A stretch of DNA of 64,000 nt from contig JAJIRX010000622.1 of the NCBI GenBank assembly GCA_023853785.1, positions 620,001 to 684,000 of the forward strand, written 5' to 3'. Position 1 is the stretch's first letter. Every line of letters begins with the position of its first letter. Both the position numbers and the translations under genes were made by a program. Below are positions 60,336 to 64,000 of the stretch, one piece after another. Under the pieces are notes generated by a model. It was not told the DNA's origin and did not search any database. It saw only the letters and a program-made list of their open reading frames with translations. The DNA is from Psilocybe azurescens (lineage: Eukaryota; Basidiomycota; Agaricomycetes; Agaricales; Agrocybaceae).

Positions 60336-61750
60336 ATGTCCACCACTCAGAATTCCACCACTGCCGCTTCGTCCGAAGTCGTGGCCAAAGCTCCCGCTAC
60401 TGCCGGTTCTGAAGCGCCTTTTATACTCTTCCCGATACTTTACGCAACTGGCCATACGAACGTATCATTAGCCCGTACTATCGCGCTGCGCAAGCCGAAT
60501 CCGTGGCATGGCTTGAAAGCTTCAAGCCTTTCTCGCCCGCTGCCCAGGTCGCCTTCAACAAATGTGACTTCAGTAAGAACCTTCATCTTGTCTCTAAGTC
60601 AAATTGTCAGGTTCTCATTGCATCCAGGTCTCGTTTCGGCATTGACCTTCCCCAAGGCCACTCACTGTAAGTAATCCTCCTATTAATTTAAGAGTGATAG
60701 GGTAGCCTGACCAATTTTTTCGTAGATAACCTCCGAAGCGCCTGTGATTTAATGCACACGTTTTTCACCCTGGACGAGCACACAGATCCCTTGAACACTG
60801 AGGAAACAAAAGTGCATTGCGAGGCCACTATGGATGCCATTCTCCATCCCGACCAGCCCCGCCCCGCAGGCGAGCCAATCATCGGTGAAATTGCACGCCA
60901 GTAAGAGAGAGATACTCTGCTCTTTTCCATGACTTAGCTGATCTCTGGAAATATTAGATTCTGGAAACGCGCCTCCGCCTACGCCCCGACAGCAACCAAA
61001 GAGCGCTTCGTGAAAGCTTGGCGCTCCTATCTCGACTCAGTCATTCTTCAGGCTTCTCGTCGTGATAGGTCTCACTACATTTGCACCATTGACGAGTACA
61101 TGGTCGCTAGACGTGATAACATTGGATCCGATCCCTCTTTCACGTTCTTGGAAATGTCGCTCTTGGTTGATATCCCTCACCACGTGATGGAGCATCCCAC
61201 CATCGTTCGCCTCAACAGGGACACCACAGACATGATCGTCCTCGCCAACGTAAGCTCTTCATATCTCTTACGGGGCCCGGACTAACCACCTCACTCTACA
61301 GGATATGTGCTCTTACAAGAAGGAGATCCTCGTCGACGACGCAGACTACAATGCCGTCACTGTCGTGATGCATAACAACAAAGTCGGCGTTGACGAAGGT
61401 ATTCAGTGGATATCCGACCTCCACGACGACATCGTCGACAACTTCCTTAAGCTCCGCGAGGAAGTCATAACCAAGACCAACTTCCCATCATACGGAGAGG
61501 CTTTGGACCGTCAAATCGAGTCATACGTTGAAGGACTGGGTCAGTGACAGCTTAACTTCCATGTCTCGATTTACTGACGTCGTTCTATCAAACAGGCCAG
61601 TGGATTCGTGGTCACGACGAGTGGAACTTCGGCTCCGGAAGGTAAGTAACTCTCTTGGAGGCGATGGCTCTTATCTCACTCGATTTTCACAGATACTTCG
61701 GTGACGAGGGACTTCACATCCAGAAGACCCGCAAAGTCATCATTGCATAA
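60336..61750 (+). CDS. Class I sesquiterpene synthase, 361 aa
   Basis: Exons 60336-60572, 60628-60666, 60726-60900, 60958-61249, 61302-61539, 61596-61641, 61693-61750. Signatures: LRSACDLMHTFF with D109-EHTD-D113 (the D(D/E)xxD metal motif), N248-DMCSYKKE-E256 (NSE motif N-D-x2-S-x3-E) and R343-Y344 near the C-terminus. These bind Mg2+ and the diphosphate of farnesyl diphosphate for ionisation and cyclisation in the cytosol. Length and motif spelling fit the basidiomycete clade that includes protoilludene synthases; the product cannot be read from sequence. The T run at 60419-60422 is one base short after SEAPF: adding a base gives YTLPDTLRNWPYE, typical of the family. All other junctions are in phase. 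No cluster partner (P450, oxidoreductase) lies in the window on either side. Confidence 0.88.
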
Positions 61751-63301
61751 TTACATATTCAACTGCCTGCTATTAGATTTTTAATAATATATACCTAGAT
61801 GTTTGTATGCCTCAAATTATATGCTTCCACAATAAATGTATTGCATCTCAACTATAAACTGAGAACTCTGTGCTTGTTCAGATTTGGTGATGCACTTAAG
61901 GTTGGTGCATGCTAAGAATTGACCTTTTTCGAGTTGTACACTAATTGGGAAAGATAATGGATATGAGAGCGGCACAGAACTTAAAGATCCTCCAGAATGA
62001 AGATATGCGGCATGATGATCACAAGCGCTTAAGTTTTCCGTAAACAGGAATCGGACATTCTTTCCGTTTGGAGTTTGTTACTTTCTGCCATTTAAGTCAA
62101 TTGACAGATAAAGATCTGCTACTCCCGTAGCTCGTTTTGAAAGTCGATATTTATCAGTTTTACATGGTCATGGGCTCACAATGTCTACTAATCTTGAGTG
62201 TGGCACGTGCAACTGCCCTAGTACGTCTGCTCGTCATACTGTCAATACATTTCGAGCAGATCCTGTCACCTGCCATGGAGGGAGTCACTAGTTTTCTGTG
62301 TTGAATTTATAGCTAGATCGTGTTGAAGGGGAACATATGGTAGGAATTGTCTCATAAGTGTATCTGCTGTTCAGGCACAGGGCACAATCGCTTTCTTTTG
62401 TAGTATTTTAAGCGCCCATTGACGATTCCCACCAACGTTCTCACGCGAATCAAAAAAGTAAACAGGAGAGCAGCTAGTAAGGGATGTCTTCATTTCGTTA
62501 CTTTCGGCCTGCATACCATTTTCAGACAAGGAAAGGCCTTGATGATAGCTATGGGATTCTAAGACTGAGTCTCTTCACTCAATCAACCCCTGTCTTAAGC
62601 AACTCGAGCTCAGATGACTTGGAGGAATGATATATAAAATCAAGTACAACATTGAATCCAGTTAAGAAACCTTACTTTAAGGTGAGCCATGCCCTTCAGT
62701 GTCTTGAGGAACGCCAGCAGCGAGTACCACTCTCCAGTAGATTCAGAGGCTGGGTAGAATTAGTACACCAGAGTGGCAAATGAAAGATCGATTGCGTAGG
62801 GAGTACTCGAATACCACTCACAATGAAGGTTTTCAGTACTGGCCGATCAATTGTCTTATATAAACTGCAATCTCTCTGGACCCAACTTGGGAACCACGAG
62901 TCGAACAATTTTTATGATCATTAACTTGCCACATTGACCATGGCCAATTTCGAGGTACTGTATTATCTGCCCTTATTCTGCTGTAGCGGATTCTGGATGT
63001 AGCCAATATTTCAGGGACATACGTTCATTCACATCGTGTTTTTTTTTTTTAAAAAAAAAAGAAAAAAGAAAAAAAGGGGCTAGTCACAGTAACTTACCTC
63101 AATCCAAAATTTTCTCAACACTTGATCAACACAACACGAGTCCATCGACAGTTTTGCAATTAACTTTTTTAGCTTGTGCAAGCGGTAAAAAGGGTAAAAG
63201 GGTCAAAATTAGCGTTTTTCTGGGAAGTCAAAAGCCAGGATCGCATTGCCGAAAAGTTACCTTCGAAACTTCTTGATCTGCGCCGAAATCGGTGATATTT
63301 C
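61751..63301. other. Gene-poor AT-rich stretch
   Basis: 3' flank of the synthase, then no supported gene; the minus-strand ORF at 62696-62908 has no motif. A T12/A10 tract lies at 63039-63060. Confidence 0.5.
63039..63078. repeat. Homopolymer junction T12-A10 followed by A-rich run
   Basis: Twelve T followed directly by ten A, then GA6GA6-type sequence to ~63075. A self-complementary low-complexity tract; its length is likely to be unreliable in the assembly. Confidence 0.8.
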
Positions 63302-63355
63302 TGCGTTTTTGACGCTTTTTGACTTACCGCAAGTCAAAAAGCGTTCAAAAGCGCA
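63302..63355. repeat. Near-perfect 24-bp inverted repeat, 5-nt loop
   Basis: Left arm 63302-63325 and right arm 63331-63355 pair except for one bulged base and one mismatch, around loop ACCGC. Core CGCTTTTTGACTT / AAGTCAAAAAGCG. Similar GTCAAAA/CAAAAGCG words occur nearby (~63215-63235) and at ~58898-58912. Confidence 0.8.
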
Positions 63356-64000
63356 TCAATAAATTGTGAACTTGATGATGGCCTCTAGTAGACCGTGGGA
63401 AAAGAGGTTCAACCGAAGCCGAACGTTCTGTCCAACCTTCCATCTTGATCGATGATCCTTCAAACTTGATTAATCATTGGCTACTTTGGCTACAAGACCG
63501 AGTATAGTAAGTTGAACTTGGAGGTAGCCACATAGCATCACTATCCGAATGCTCCATAGCTTTTGAGGAGCGTGTACCTCTTATCCCACTCCTGCGTTCT
63601 CAGCGTCTGGCAATAGCGGCGTCTATGTAATCGCAGGATGCTGGCTTAGCTCTCAGCACTCGGTCTGCGGACGCGTCTTAACCTTAGGCGACGTTCGTGA
63701 GTCTCTTTTCTATTATTTCTCAATAGTTTTAAGCCACCTGCCCAACGTTTGCTATATTTTCTTGCTTGGCGACAGAACGCGGCTATAACAAATCAACGAT
63801 ATCCTTTACAATGTTTACAATGGATAAGACAAGTTGGAAATTGAAGTGGTGCTCCCATCGCGTTGATGCCATTTGGAGGGCCTTCGCTATTATAGATACA
63901 TCCTTTGGGTAATTGCTCGCAATCTTCACTTACTTACACTACTGACTTCGGCCGTGCGACCGCCCAAGCAGCCAAACGATTCCACAACTTTTCTGCGCAG
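63356..64000. other. Unassigned right edge
   Basis: No ORF with recognisable motifs; a gene starting beyond the edge cannot be excluded. Confidence 0.4.

Overview
The window reads as nuclear DNA of a filamentous basidiomycete, most likely an Agaricomycete. Genes are dense and lie on both strands. They carry many introns of about 45-90 nt with GT(R)AGT donors, and several products look agaricomycete-like (a protoilludene-type sesquiterpene synthase, Mss51/MYND-like proteins, Ty3/gypsy and LINE scraps). Conserved housekeeping genes (SPT2, VPS39, MEX67) sit among lineage-specific duplicated genes. I saw no tRNA, rRNA or CRISPR. Identifications rest on motifs and on comparing paralogues inside the window, not on database searches.

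Layout. 0-2.3 kb: FHA plus Ser/Thr kinase gene K1 (minus). 2.3-5.5 kb: gene-poor, with a LINE C-terminal scrap. 5.5-22.8 kb: four related MFS transporter genes. Two on the plus strand (5.5-9.9 kb) and two on the minus strand (17.4-22.8 kb) point inward at an acidic orphan, a secreted Ser/Thr/Ala-rich protein and SPT2. 23.6-25.3 kb: decayed MYND/Mss51-like gene. 26.6-34.5 kb: a convergent two-gene module, kinase K2 then orphan gene A, followed by a second copy in which the kinase is a remnant and orphan B survives. 34.8-38.9 kb: VPS39/VAM6. 39.3-42.6 kb: ankyrin-repeat protein. 44.7-47.1 kb: MEX67 mRNA exporter. 47.3-57.3 kb: a divergent pair (disordered protein D plus type-B carboxylesterase) duplicated in tandem, with the second D internally deleted and a third, broken orphan-A copy (C) between the blocks. 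57.3-60.3 kb: gypsy scrap and gene-poor DNA. 60.3-61.75 kb: sesquiterpene synthase. 61.75-64 kb: no gene recognised, low-complexity and hairpin DNA.

Two themes stand out. First, a duplicated module pairs a Chk2-like FHA kinase with an uncharacterised protein built from two ~169-residue repeats. It occurs as K2/A, decayed kinase/B and remnant C, and K1 at the left edge is oriented as if its partner lies just outside. Second, many otherwise well-conserved exons are broken by one-base changes, nearly always one base missing from a homopolymer (12 missing, 2 extra). They fall in housekeeping genes as well as paralogues. The simplest reading is homopolymer undercalling in this assembly rather than a row of pseudogenes, so gene models here need repair before any call of loss of function.
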